From an uncultured Collinsella sp. (GTDB lineage: Bacteria > Actinomycetota > Coriobacteriia > Coriobacteriales > Coriobacteriaceae): a stretch of DNA of 34,704 nucleotides. Shown piece by piece: positions 1-7,918 of the stretch. The stretch covers positions 1 through 34,704 of the forward strand of contig CALJCO010000057.1 in NCBI GenBank assembly GCA_938023905.1. Direction: 5' to 3'. Every line of letters starts with the position of its first letter. Within the stretch, counting starts at the first letter, position 1. A program made the translations under genes and the position numbers. The notes below the pieces were generated by a model that ran no database searches, had not been told where the DNA came from, and saw only the letters and a list, made by a program, of their open reading frames with translations.

Positions 1-445
1 GGTCCAGACCGGCGGGGCCCATGCCCTGGTAGGCGTACGGGGAAGTGCGGGGCTTGTAGGCACCGCCGCGCAGCATCGTGGCACCGGCGGCCTTCACGCG
101 GCGGGCGATGCGGATGAGGTTCTCGCCCTCGACGGAGCACGGGCCGGCGATGACCTGGAACTGATCGCCGCCGATCTTGACGCCGTGGCCGCAGTCGATG
201 ACGGAGTCCTCGGGGTGGAACTTGCGGTTGGCGCGCTTGAACGGCTCGGAGACGCGCTGCACGCGCTCGACGACATCCATGGACTCGAGCAGGAACGGGT
301 CGATCTTGGTCGTATCGCCCACCAGGCCGATGATCGTCTCATTCTCGCCGCGCGAGACATCGGTCTTCAGGCCCTTTTTCTCAATCCAGCTGACGATATG
401 GCTGACGGCCTCGTCGCTGGCGCTCTCTTTTAAAATTGCAATCAT
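1..445 (-). CDS. aroF: 3-deoxy-7-phosphoheptulonate synthase (DAHP synthase, type I-beta), 3' end cut by window edge
   Basis: The enzyme condenses phosphoenolpyruvate with erythrose 4-phosphate, the first step of the shikimate pathway to aromatic amino acids. Only the first 148 codons are present; the gene leaves the window at base 1. Reading leftward from the ATG at 445-443, the protein opens with MIAILKES, followed by a ferredoxin-like/ACT-like regulatory domain of about 70 residues. A HPEDSVIDCG linker leads into the barrel, with the family motifs IAGPCSVE and LRGGAYKPRTSPY. This order matches the Thermotoga/Bacillus-type AroF with an N-terminal regulatory domain, so feedback control by an aromatic amino acid is likely (family knowledge). 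An AGAGG ribosome site lies 6 nt before the ATG. The upstream leader carries a hairpin followed by a T-run (see the attenuator entry). Identification is firm; which amino acid inhibits it cannot be told. Confidence 0.93.
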   Translation of the reverse strand, partial: MIAILKESASDEAVSHIVSWIEKKGLKTDVSRGENETIIGLVGDTTKIDPFLLESMDVVERVQRVSEPFKRANRKFHPEDSVIDCGHGVKIGGDQFQVIAGPCSVEGENLIRIARRVKAAGATMLRGGAYKPRTSPYAYQGMGPAGLD

Positions 446-455
446 GGTGTGCCTC

Positions 456-518
456 TCACCTCGATGGATAACCCTTGCAAAAACGGCCCGCATCGCGAGC
501 CGTGTACATATGGTGCAT
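456..518 (-). CDS. possible 20-codon leader peptide upstream of aroF
   Basis: On the minus strand an ATG at 518-516 opens a 20-codon frame ending in TGA at 458-456, 10 nt before the aroF start. It contains two Tyr codons (5 and 17) and one Phe codon (13). The Phe codon lies at the U-run that follows a terminator-like hairpin inside the frame. There is no Shine-Dalgarno site, but a TATAAA at 529-524 would place the transcript start at or next to this ATG, so translation could be leaderless. This is inference: the peptide has no run of aromatic codons such as classical trp or phe leaders show, and a chance frame of 20 codons is common. Confidence 0.25.
   Translation of the reverse strand: MHHMYTARDAGRFCKGYPSR
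479..503 (-). terminator. intrinsic-terminator-like hairpin in the aroF leader (candidate attenuator)
   Basis: Read on the minus strand, ACGGCTCGC (503-495) pairs with GCGGGCCGT (491-483) through nine base pairs including one T-G pair. The loop is GAT, and the stem runs directly into a run of five T ending at 479. It lies between the probable aroF promoter and the aroF ATG at 445, so it would end transcription before the gene unless prevented. That position suggests attenuation of aromatic biosynthesis. No competing antiterminator stem is visible in the short RNA upstream, so any control would most likely depend on a ribosome translating the small frame that overlaps it. Confidence 0.5.
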
Positions 519-523
519 GAGAG

Positions 524-532
524 TTTATACTA
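524..532 (-). promoter_or_regulatory. candidate -10 region for aroF
   Basis: The minus strand reads TAGTATAAA from 532 to 524, offering overlapping TAGTAT and TATAAA hexamers. No good -35 hexamer is seen 16-18 nt upstream, so the assignment rests on the -10 match and its position before the leader hairpin. It is divergent from the tRNA promoter at 609-638. Confidence 0.3.
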
Positions 533-608
533 TCTGACTCGCTTTTGCCTTCTAAAGTGGGCCGTTGAGCCGCGTCTTCCTCGGAATTGCAAAGCTTTTT
601 CTTTTATT

Positions 609-638
609 TTGATAGCCCGTGGTGCACTTGGGTATAAT
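609..638 (+). promoter_or_regulatory. sigma-70-type promoter of the tRNA-Arg gene
   Basis: TTGATA at 609-614 and a perfect TATAAT at 633-638 are separated by 18 bp. The predicted start falls a few bases before the mature tRNA 5' end at 650, which fits a tRNA transcript with a very short 5' leader. Confidence 0.7.
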
Positions 639-649
639 GCCAAACGTTG

Positions 650-726
650 GCCCTATTAGCTCAGGGGATTAGAGCGTCTGCCTCCGGAGCAGAAGGCCGT
701 TGGTTCGAATCCAACATGGGGCACCA
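650..726 (+). tRNA. tRNA-Arg (anticodon CCG)
   Basis: The 77-nt sequence folds as a complete cloverleaf. The acceptor stem is GCCCTAT (650-656) with ATGGGGC (716-722), and the CCA end is encoded at 724-726. The D arm is GCTC/GAGC, and the anticodon stem TCTGC/GCAGA encloses the loop CTCCGGA. The T arm is GTTGG/CCAAC with loop TTCGAAT. The anticodon at 684-686 is CCG, which reads the arginine codon CGG. It has its own promoter upstream and an intrinsic terminator directly downstream, so it is a single-gene unit. No integrase or att duplication was seen near its 3' end. Confidence 0.97.
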
Positions 727-737
727 TCGAACGTGAG

Positions 738-772
738 ACCGTCCGAACCTCGCATGGTCCGGGCGGTTTTTC
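738..772 (+). terminator. intrinsic terminator of tRNA-Arg
   Basis: ACCGTCCG (738-745) pairs with CGGGCGGT (760-767), with one T-G pair. The stem is followed at once by TTTTTC. It ends only about 30 nt before the next gene's start. Confidence 0.75.
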
Positions 773-802
773 TTATACCGACGCGACGTGATGGGACGTG
801 GT

Positions 803-3526
803 ATGGCAGCAACGGATATCGAGCGCGGACTCTCGACCGCCGAGGTCGAGGAGCGCATCGCCGCCGGTAAGATCAACCGCAACATGGAGCTCAAGACCAA
901 GTCGGTCAAAGAGCTCATCATCGAGAACCTCTGCACGCTGTTCAATTTGATCAACGTGATCTTGGCGCTCCTGGTCATTGTGACCGGGTCGTTTAAGAAC
1001 CTGACGTTTTTGTTCGTGGTGTTCCTCAATACCGCTATTGGCGTCATTCAGTCCATGCGCTCTAAGAAGATGGTCGATAAACTCACGCTGCTGACCTCCA
1101 AGAAGGCCATCGCGGTGCGCGACGGCGCCGAGGTGGAGCTCGACCTGGACCAGATCGTGCTCGATGACATCATCCGCTTGGGGCGCGGCGACCAGATCCC
1201 CGCTGACGCCGTGGTGGTTTCGGGCGAGGCGCTCGTGAATGAGAGCCTGCTGACGGGCGAGAGCGATCTTATTAAGAAACAGCCTGGTTCTGAGCTCATG
1301 AGCGGCAGCTTTATCGACTCGGGCCTGCTGCGCGCCCGCGTGATCCATGTCGGCGCCGACAACTACGTGGCCAAAATTAATAACGAGGCCAAGTACGTCA
1401 AAAAGGTCAATTCCGAGATCATGAACGCGCTTAACGCCATCGTGCGCTTTGCGAGCATCATCATGATCCCGCTCGGTTTGGCGTTGTTTGCCTCGAGTGT
1501 GAGCGAGCTGTGGGATGCCGCGGGAACCCCGGGCGATAGCGCGCTTTCGTGGTGCTTCTCCGAGCTGTTGGCTGGTCATGTGCCTTCGTCGGCGCTGCTG
1601 TCCACGGTGGGCGCCCTGCTGGGCATGATCCCGCAAGGCCTGGTGCTTCTGACCTCGTCGGTGCTCGCCATCGCCACGGTGCGCCTGGCCCGCCGCAAGG
1701 TGCTGGCGCAGCAGCTTTACTGCATCGAGACGCTCGCTCGCGTCGACGTGCTGTGCCTGGACAAGACGGGCACCATCACGTCGGGCCGCATGGAGGTCGA
1801 GGGTACCTATCCGCTACCGGTCGAGGGCGTTGCCCTGGGCGTGGGGGAGAACGGGGCATCTGTTCCCGTCGATACCACGGTGCTCGATTTTGCCCTGGCT
1901 AACGTGGCGCGTGCGACCTCGGCCGATGCCAACGAGACCTGTCAGGCGCTGCTCAACTATTACGCCGACCGTCCGGTCGAGGTGTCCGAGCCGCTGTCGG
2001 TCATTCCGTTCTCGTCTTCCAAAAAGTGGAGCGGCGCGTCGTTTGCACAGGGCTCATATGTGATGGGTGCGGCGCAGTTTGTGCTCTCTGATCGTGCGTT
2101 TGCCCAGGTCGAGAACCGTGTCGCCGAGCTTGCCGATACCTGCCGCGTGCTCGTGGTGGCGCGCGTTGACGGCTTTACGCCCGATGGCGATATGGTGGGC
2201 GAGGCCGAGCCCGTGGGCTTTGTGACCATACGCGACGAGATCCGTACCTCGGCGACCGAGACCATCGGCTACTTTAACGAGCAGGGCGTGACCCTCAACG
2301 TGATCAGTGGAGACGACCCGCGTACGGTGTCGTCGATCGCGCGTGTGGTGGGTGTGCCGGGGGCGGACGCTTATGTGGACGCCACGACGCTCGATACGCC
2401 GGCCAAGCTCGATGCCGCAGTGGACCGCTACCATGTCTTTGGTCGTGTGACCCCGCAGCAGAAGCGCGAGCTCGTGCAGGCGCTCAAGCGCCGCGAGCAC
2501 ACCGTGGCCATGACGGGCGACGGCGTCAACGACGTGCTGGCGCTCAAGGAGGCCGACTGCTCCGTCGCCATGGCGGCCGGCTCCGATGCCGCGCGCAACG
2601 TGGCCGAGATCGTGCTCGTCGACAACGACTTTGCCTCGATGCCCGCCGTGGTGGCCGAGGGCCGTCGCTCCATCAACAACCTGCAGCGTTCGGCCTCGCT
2701 GTTCCTGACTAAGACGCTGTTCTCGATGGGCCTGGCGGCGCTGTGCATCGCGCTGCCGCCGTACCCCTTCGAGCCCATCCAGATGACGCTCATTAACTTC
2801 TTCTGTATCGGCGCGCCGGGCTTTGTGTTGGGCCTGGAGCCCAACAATGCTCGCGTGAAGGGGTCGTTCCTGACGAACGTGCTCAAGCGGGCACTGCCGG
2901 CGTCGATTGCGGTTATTTTGGCCGCAGCGCTCGATATCTTTGTGGCGCGCGTGTTTGGCTTTAGCCAGCTTACGCTGTCTACGATGTGCCTGCTTACGTC
3001 GTGCGCGGCGAGCGTCAGCCTGATCTGGCGCATCTCGCAGCCTCTCACGCCCCTACGTGTGGTGCTCTTTGTGTTTGTAGTCGCCGGCATCTTGGTGGGC
3101 GTTATCGGATTCCCGAAGCTGCTGTCTATTGCCAACCTGACGATGGGCCAGATGGTTATCTTGGCTGTCATCGTGGTCTTTACCTGCTCGGTGTTCTTTA
3201 AGCTCGCCACGATGATGGATTCGCTCAAGCCGCGTCGTCGTCATGCCGCAACTGGTTTTGGCCGCGGTGTGCGCGTTCACCTGGGTCGCGGTGGCGGCAA
3301 GGTGAGCTCGACGGGTTCGACGGCGGAGCGTTTTGCCAAGCGCGTCGCCGCCGACATGGCGCAGCGCCGCGAAGATCGCACCGCTCGCGAGGCCGAGGCC
3401 CGCGCACTCGAGGGCGTGGCCCAGGTCCAGCCCAAGAAAAAGAAGCCCACGGGCGCCAAGCGCTCCCGCGTAACCAAGTCCGCCCAAGGCATCAAAGTTT
3501 CGATGCCAAGCAAAAAGAAGAAGTAG
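803..3526 (+). CDS. P-type cation-transporting ATPase (CtpE-like) with a basic C-terminal tail
   Basis: An integral-membrane pump that uses ATP to move a cation. TGES (actuator domain) is at residues 151-154, the phosphorylated Asp of DKTGT at residue 320, and MTGDGVND near 570-577. The membrane helix before the phosphorylation site reads MIPQGLVLLTSS, which resembles the CtpE branch (linked to calcium uptake in mycobacteria) more than metal-exporting CPx pumps; no CPC motif or N-terminal metal-binding domain is present. The helix-4 position often held by Glu in calcium pumps (PEGL) is Gln here. After the last helices, about 95 residues form a Lys/Arg-rich cytoplasmic tail ending in four Lys. 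Start: ATG 803 has GGGA 6 nt upstream; in-frame GTG 788 and ATG 791 are possible but lack a ribosome site. The substrate is not certain. Confidence 0.88.
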   Translation: MAATDIERGLSTAEVEERIAAGKINRNMELKTKSVKELIIENLCTLFNLINVILALLVIVTGSFKNLTFLFVVFLNTAIGVIQSMRSKKMVDKLTLLTSKKAIAVRDGAEVELDLDQIVLDDIIRLGRGDQIPADAVVVSGEALVNESLLTGESDLIKKQPGSELMSGSFIDSGLLRARVIHVGADNYVAKINNEAKYVKKVNSEIMNALNAIVRFASIIMIPLGLALFASSVSELWDAAGTPGDSALSWCFSELLAGHVPSSALLSTVGALLGMIPQGLVLLTSSVLAIATVRLARRKVLAQQLYCIETLARVDVLCLDKTGTITSGRMEVEGTYPLPVEGVALGVGENGASVPVDTTVLDFALANVARATSADANETCQALLNYYADRPVEVSEPLSVIPFSSSKKWSGASFAQGSYVMGAAQFVLSDRAFAQVENRVAELADTCRVLVVARVDGFTPDGDMVGEAEPVGFVTIRDEIRTSATETIGYFNEQGVTLNVISGDDPRTVSSIARVVGVPGADAYVDATTLDTPAKLDAAVDRYHVFGRVTPQQKRELVQALKRREHTVAMTGDGVNDVLALKEADCSVAMAAGSDAARNVAEIVLVDNDFASMPAVVAEGRRSINNLQRSASLFLTKTLFSMGLAALCIALPPYPFEPIQMTLINFFCIGAPGFVLGLEPNNARVKGSFLTNVLKRALPASIAVILAAALDIFVARVFGFSQLTLSTMCLLTSCAASVSLIWRISQPLTPLRVVLFVFVVAGILVGVIGFPKLLSIANLTMGQMVILAVIVVFTCSVFFKLATMMDSLKPRRRHAATGFGRGVRVHLGRGGGKVSSTGSTAERFAKRVAADMAQRREDRTAREAEARALEGVAQVQPKKKKPTGAKRSRVTKSAQGIKVSMPSKKKK

Positions 3527-3629
3527 CTACGCGCCCTGGCGATGTTGAATTGGTGCCTTGCTCCTGTGGGGCCGTGGCGATGTTATGCTCTAACCTCGAT
3601 TGTTTGAATTGCTTCGAAAAGAGGATGCC

Positions 3630-4772
3630 GTGATCTGCCCGCATTGCCTAAAGACCATCGAGGACGGCGCCTCGTTCTGCCCCTACTGCAACGCCTATGT
3701 GGGTCCGGGCGATGGTCCCGAGCACACCGAGTTCGTGTTCTGCGAGGGCTGCGGTGCCCGTCTTTCTCCGCATGATCGTACGTGCCTCAAATGCGGACGC
3801 CCCGCTCCGGGTATCCTCTCCGAGGACGCGGCAGCATCCGACCTGGCAGCGGGCCGCACGGCGGGCTTTCCGCGCCTAACGCAAGAGCAGATCGATACCG
3901 AGGTGCCGCATGCGCCGGCCTCTGCCGCTGCGGTGCTTTCAGACGCCGCCGACCCCAATGAGACCTGCGTGCTGCCGGCTTTCGATAAGGATTTCGGTAT
4001 CCCCAAGGTCGATATTCCCATGCCCGTTTCCCTGCATAACGATGCTCAAAAACCCAAGCGCAAGGTGCACCCCGACGAGGACGCCTATCACAAGCACAAG
4101 CGTCATATTCCCAAGCCGCTCATTATCATCGCGGTCCTTGCCGTCGTGTGCGGCGGTGCCTATTGGTTCGTGACGACCGATCCCATGGGTGTTATGCCCG
4201 GCTTCTACGACCAGTTTGGCCAAGCTGCACAAACCACCTTCCCCACGCGCCAAAAGGGCGAGGCGACTGAGGACGATACCAAGCAGGACGATTCTGCCGA
4301 GGTGGTCCAAGAAGAAACCGTGCTCACCGATGATCAGCTCTATACCAGGCTCGACGGTCTGTACCAGACCATCGTGTCCTATGCTGACGAGGACCAGATC
4401 GGCGAGGTCATCGATTCCTTTAACAACGGCTATCTCCGAACGCCGCTGTCCACCCGTCAGGAGCTGTCGCAGAGTGCTTACGCCCTGCGCGACCAGATTA
4501 AAAAGACGCAAGATGAGCTCAACAACCTGAAAGTACAGGACGATACGGTCTATGCGGACGACATCGCCCACTTAAAGCAGCTTGCCGAGTGGATGTATGA
4601 GCGCGTTGACGTGATCTGCCAGAGCTGGGATATCTCGCTGGCCATTCCCGATGGCGAGTCGATGAGCTCTCACCAAAGCGAGATCCTGGCGCCCATCGCG
4701 CAGAGCGGCAACAGCGCGCTGAATCAGTACGACGCCAACGTGGGCTCCTGGAAGCCGCAGCAGCATTCCTAA
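3630..4772 (+). CDS. membrane-anchored double zinc-ribbon protein, function unknown
   Basis: About 380 residues. The N-terminus holds two short zinc ribbons (CPHC...CPYC, then CEGCG...CLKCG) within the first 55 residues. A low-complexity acidic and Pro/Ala stretch follows, then a Lys/Arg-rich patch. One membrane helix lies near residues 160-182 (PLIIIAVLAVVCGGAYWFV). The remaining 200 or so residues are predicted helical and would lie outside the membrane by the positive-inside rule. I do not recognise the extracellular part. The GTG at 3630 is chosen because AAGAGG lies just upstream and the first zinc ribbon starts at codon 3; an in-frame TTG at 3600 has no ribosome site. Similar zinc_ribbon-plus-one-helix proteins are common in Actinobacteria and Firmicutes without assigned function. 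Confidence 0.8.
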   Translation: MICPHCLKTIEDGASFCPYCNAYVGPGDGPEHTEFVFCEGCGARLSPHDRTCLKCGRPAPGILSEDAAASDLAAGRTAGFPRLTQEQIDTEVPHAPASAAAVLSDAADPNETCVLPAFDKDFGIPKVDIPMPVSLHNDAQKPKRKVHPDEDAYHKHKRHIPKPLIIIAVLAVVCGGAYWFVTTDPMGVMPGFYDQFGQAAQTTFPTRQKGEATEDDTKQDDSAEVVQEETVLTDDQLYTRLDGLYQTIVSYADEDQIGEVIDSFNNGYLRTPLSTRQELSQSAYALRDQIKKTQDELNNLKVQDDTVYADDIAHLKQLAEWMYERVDVICQSWDISLAIPDGESMSSHQSEILAPIAQSGNSALNQYDANVGSWKPQQHS

Positions 4773-4810
4773 AATTAGTTCGCCATAGTCGGCATAACCT
4801 ACGTGCGCAA

Positions 4811-4840
4811 TTGATGTAAGCCCATGCTTATTGCTACAAT
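4811..4840 (+). promoter_or_regulatory. promoter of the cyclophilin-TPR operon
   Basis: TTGATG (4811-4816) and TACAAT (4835-4840) are 18 bp apart, and a TGC directly before the -10 makes it an extended -10 promoter. The start would be about 30 nt before the ATG at 4880. Confidence 0.6.
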
Positions 4841-4879
4841 TCGTACAAATATGCTTTAAACGCACGAGGAAGGAACCAC

Positions 4880-5422
4880 ATGTTTGGTTTTAAGAAAGAG
4901 CTCTACACGCCCGAGTATCAGCTTGCCGGCGACGAGTGCGCCGTTATCGAGACGTCGAAGGGTACCATCAAGGTCAAGTTTGACGGCGAGGGCGCTCCCA
5001 TTCATGTCGCGAACTTCTGCGAGCTTTCCACGATGGGTTTCTATGATGGCCTTAAGTTCCATCGCTATGTGCCCGGCTTTGTTATCCAGGGCGGCGACCC
5101 CAATACCCGCGACATGTCCGGCGCCGACGTCGCCGCCGGTCTTGAGGGCCCCGACGGCATGCCCGGTACCGGTGGCCCCGGCTACTGCATCAAGGGCGAG
5201 TTTGCCACCAATCCGCGCAACAGCCATGTCGATGGCGCCCTTGCCATGGCACGCTCCATGGACCCCGATTCCGCGGGTTCGCAGTTCTACTTCTGCCTGG
5301 GTGCCCAGCATAACCTCGATTCCGGTTACACCGTCTTTGGTACCACGGTCGAGGGTCTCGATGTGATTTCGCAACTGCGTGCCGGCGACGAGATCGTCCA
5401 TGTCGAGATCGTTCACGAGTAA
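4880..5422 (+). CDS. cyclophilin-type peptidyl-prolyl cis-trans isomerase
   Basis: It catalyses cis-trans isomerisation of X-Pro bonds during protein folding. The 180 residues are a single cyclophilin domain. FHRYVPGFVIQGGDP carries the catalytic Arg at residue 62, SQFYFCLG is the substrate-binding loop, and GYTVFG lies in the final conserved region. The Trp that confers cyclosporin sensitivity in human cyclophilin A is replaced here, as in most bacterial forms. There is no signal peptide or lipobox, so it should be cytoplasmic. GAGGAAGGA precedes the ATG. The TPR gene starts 11 nt after its stop, so the two are probably co-transcribed. Confidence 0.94.
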   Translation: MFGFKKELYTPEYQLAGDECAVIETSKGTIKVKFDGEGAPIHVANFCELSTMGFYDGLKFHRYVPGFVIQGGDPNTRDMSGADVAAGLEGPDGMPGTGGPGYCIKGEFATNPRNSHVDGALAMARSMDPDSAGSQFYFCLGAQHNLDSGYTVFGTTVEGLDVISQLRAGDEIVHVEIVHE

Positions 5423-5433
5423 AGGGGACTTCC

Positions 5434-6738
5434 TTGAATAGCCAGCTGATCCAACAGGGCCGCGCCGCTTACCGCGCGGGTGATTTTTCTGCTGCAGCCC
5501 AGATGCTTGGGGCGGCAAAGACTCCCGATGAGATTATGGGCGAGGCCGATCACCTTCGTGGCAACGCCTTGATGCACCTGGGCATGTATGCCGAGGCCGC
5601 CGAGGCCTATGCCGCCGCCCTCAACGACGGCACCTACGGCAAGCGCGGCGCGCTGCTCACCAACCGCGGCAAGGCGCTCGCCGCCGTGGGCGACTACACG
5701 ACGGCCGCCCAGGCGTTCTCAGCTGCTACGCAGGATGCTTCCTATGCCACGCCGTTCAAGGCCTATCTGGGCCTGGGCAATGCGCTGTTCCAGTCGGGCG
5801 ACTATGCCAACGCGGGAACCGCCTTCCGTCAGGCTGCCATCGACGGCGCCAATCCGGCTCCTGCCGCTGCGCTCGGCGAGCTCGGTCGTTGCTTCATTAA
5901 GCTCGGCCGTCCGGCGGATGCCGTGGAGACTTACCGCACGGCTATCGACTTTGCCGGCCCCCGCGACGACACGCGTGCGCTCAACGCCGGCATGGGTCAG
6001 GCGCTTTCTGCCGCCGGCCGTCCCTCCGACGCACTCGACGCCTTTAATGCCGCTACTGCCGATGGCATCTACCAGCTCACCTCCGAGCAGGCCGATGAGC
6101 TTGCCCGCGTGCAGGATTCGCTTGCCGCGCTGTCTGCCCAGACGGCTATGGCCACGGCTCCGGCGCCCGCGATGGACGCTCCTGCCGTCGATCCGCTCGA
6201 TCCTACGGGCGCGACCGGTCAGTTTATGCCTGATCCCTCGGACACCGGCTTCTTTACGCTGTCCGAGTCCGAGATGGTCCAGCAGGACCGTCAGGATCGT
6301 AAGCAGGCCAAGGTCCGTCGTCGCCATCGCCATACGGGTCTCAAAGTCTTCATCGTGCTGCTTCTGCTTATTTTGATCGCCGCGGGCGGTCTGGGCTTTG
6401 CCTACACGCGCGGCTTTGGCTTCCCGTCTCAGGAGTCTGTCGTTACCGATCTGTTCCAGGCTGCCGGCGACGGTGACACCGCAAAGGCCGAGTCTTGTCT
6501 GGCCTCGAGCCTGTCCGAGGACGCTAAGTCGATGATCATCTCCTCGATTCCGCAGGGTGCCACCGTGTCCGTCGAGGGCATGGATCAGTCCATGACCGAG
6601 ACGACCGCTAAGGTGAAGGCATCGCTGTCCAAGGGCGGCGAGCAGGAGTACACCGTCAAATTCGTGCGCTCCGACAACCATATCGGCTGGGCCGTTTCTT
6701 CGCTCGATATGGATTTCTCGGCTGCTGACAACCAGTAG
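5434..6738 (+). CDS. TPR-repeat membrane protein, function unknown
   Basis: 434 residues. The first 230 or so are Ala-rich tetratricopeptide repeats with the usual small-residue spacing, for example GDYTTAAQAFSAA and GDYANAGTAF. A Pro/Asp-rich linker and a strongly basic patch (KVRRRHRHTGLK) follow. One membrane helix lies near 305-328. A C-terminal domain of about 100 residues then resembles small NTF2-like or DUF4878-like extracellular domains (low certainty). The TPR part should face the cytoplasm and the C-terminal domain the outside. The TTG start is supported by AAGGGG 6 nt upstream and by the 11-nt distance from the cyclophilin gene. It may organise a membrane complex, but no partner can be named. 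Confidence 0.85.
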   Translation: MNSQLIQQGRAAYRAGDFSAAAQMLGAAKTPDEIMGEADHLRGNALMHLGMYAEAAEAYAAALNDGTYGKRGALLTNRGKALAAVGDYTTAAQAFSAATQDASYATPFKAYLGLGNALFQSGDYANAGTAFRQAAIDGANPAPAAALGELGRCFIKLGRPADAVETYRTAIDFAGPRDDTRALNAGMGQALSAAGRPSDALDAFNAATADGIYQLTSEQADELARVQDSLAALSAQTAMATAPAPAMDAPAVDPLDPTGATGQFMPDPSDTGFFTLSESEMVQQDRQDRKQAKVRRRHRHTGLKVFIVLLLLILIAAGGLGFAYTRGFGFPSQESVVTDLFQAAGDGDTAKAESCLASSLSEDAKSMIISSIPQGATVSVEGMDQSMTETTAKVKASLSKGGEQEYTVKFVRSDNHIGWAVSSLDMDFSAADNQ

Positions 6739-6760
6739 TGACCTTATGGGATTTAGCTTT

Positions 6761-6793
6761 GCCCGGCGCTTCACCGCAAGTGAGGTGCCGGGC
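6761..6793 (+). other. 14-bp hairpin between the TPR gene and mreB
   Basis: GCCCGGC (6761-6767) pairs with GCCGGGC (6787-6793). The inner bases continue the stem to 14 pairs, two of them G-T, closing on the loop CGCAA. No T-run follows, so it is not a textbook intrinsic terminator. It may still end the upstream transcript, protect its 3' end, or sit in the mreB promoter region; a TATGAT lies at 6803-6808. Confidence 0.6.
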
Positions 6794-6853
6794 TTGCGCT
6801 AGTATGATGAGCTAGTAGTTTTCCAGCAATCATCCAACACATCAGGAGTTGCG

Positions 6854-7897
6854 TTGTTTTCTTTGATGGATATGTTCTTCGGTAGCTATGCGGGCGATCT
6901 TGCCATCGACCTCGGCACCGCCAATACGCTTGTCTCCGTGCGCGGCAAGGGCATCGTCATTCGCGAGCCCTCCGTTGTCGCCATCGACAAGAACGACGAG
7001 CGCATCCTGGCGGTCGGTATCGAGGCAAAGCGCATGCTCGGCCGTACGCCCGGCAACATCGTGGCCGTTCGTCCCCTGAAGGACGGCGTCATCGCCGACT
7101 TCGATGTTACCGAGGCCATGCTTCGCTACTTTATCGATAAGGCGTCCGAGAAGCGCTATCCGTGGACTCCGCGTCCGCGTGTTGTCGTCTGCGTTCCCTC
7201 CGGTGTCACGTCGGTCGAGAAGCGCGCTGTCTTTGAGGCCACGATCCAGGCCGGTGCCCGCCAGGCCTATCTGATCGAAGAGCCTATGGCAGCCGCTATC
7301 GGCGCCGACCTTCCCGTTGAGGAGCCCACCGGCTCCATGGTCATCGACATCGGTGGCGGTACCACCGAGGTTGCCGTTATCGCTATGGGCGGCATCGTCG
7401 TTTCGCAGTCCATTCGTATTGCCGGTGACGAGTTCGATCAGGCCATCCTCACGCACGTTCGCGATGCCTACAACCTGGCCATCGGCGAGCGTACGGCAGA
7501 GGACATCAAGATCAAGGTCGGTTCCGCCGTGCCGCTCAAGGACGAGCTCGACGTCGAGGTCAACGGCCGCGACGTGATCACCGGTCTGCCCAAGACCGTG
7601 CGCATCGAGAGCGAGGAGATTCGTCGCGCGCTCAACAAGCCGCTCGACGAGATGGCCAAGGCCGTCAAGGACGCACTCGACGCTACGCCTCCCGATCTTG
7701 CCTCGGACCTTATGTACTACGGCATTTTGCTGACCGGTGGCGGCGCGCTGCTGCGCGGTCTCGACGTGCGCCTGCGCGATGAGACCGGTGTTTCGGTCAA
7801 CGTCAGCCCCACGGCGCTCGATAACGTCGTTAACGGCTGTGCCCGCGTGCTCGAGGCCAATGCGTTTGATGGCGGCTTCGTCCAGACCAATGCTTAA
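6854..7897 (+). CDS. mreB: rod shape-determining protein MreB (actin homologue)
   Basis: MreB forms membrane-bound filaments that orient the Rod complex making side-wall peptidoglycan. The 347 residues carry the actin-fold nucleotide motifs: DLGTANT at 19-25, VIDIGGGTTEVAVI from residue 163, and LTGGGALLRG near the C-terminus. The hydrophobic start (MFSLMDMFFG) fits the short membrane-binding segment known in MreB. The TTG start has AGGAG 5 nt before it; in-frame ATGs at codons 5 and 7 are less well placed. It is the first gene of a run with gaps of about 20 nt or less that continues to 16459. Confidence 0.97.
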   Translation: MFSLMDMFFGSYAGDLAIDLGTANTLVSVRGKGIVIREPSVVAIDKNDERILAVGIEAKRMLGRTPGNIVAVRPLKDGVIADFDVTEAMLRYFIDKASEKRYPWTPRPRVVVCVPSGVTSVEKRAVFEATIQAGARQAYLIEEPMAAAIGADLPVEEPTGSMVIDIGGGTTEVAVIAMGGIVVSQSIRIAGDEFDQAILTHVRDAYNLAIGERTAEDIKIKVGSAVPLKDELDVEVNGRDVITGLPKTVRIESEEIRRALNKPLDEMAKAVKDALDATPPDLASDLMYYGILLTGGGALLRGLDVRLRDETGVSVNVSPTALDNVVNGCARVLEANAFDGGFVQTNA

Positions 7898-7918
7898 TTT
7901 CCAAAAGGTGGATTCCAT

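Noticed and set aside
650..726. tRNA-Arg as an integration site for a mobile element
   Set aside because: No integrase gene and no repeat of the tRNA 3' end were found; the neighbours are ordinary chromosomal genes.
3537..3584. Direct repeat TGGCGATGTT (3537-3546 and 3575-3584) before the zinc-ribbon gene as an operator
   Set aside because: Only two 10-bp copies, 38 bp apart, with no symmetry or clear promoter between them; could be chance.
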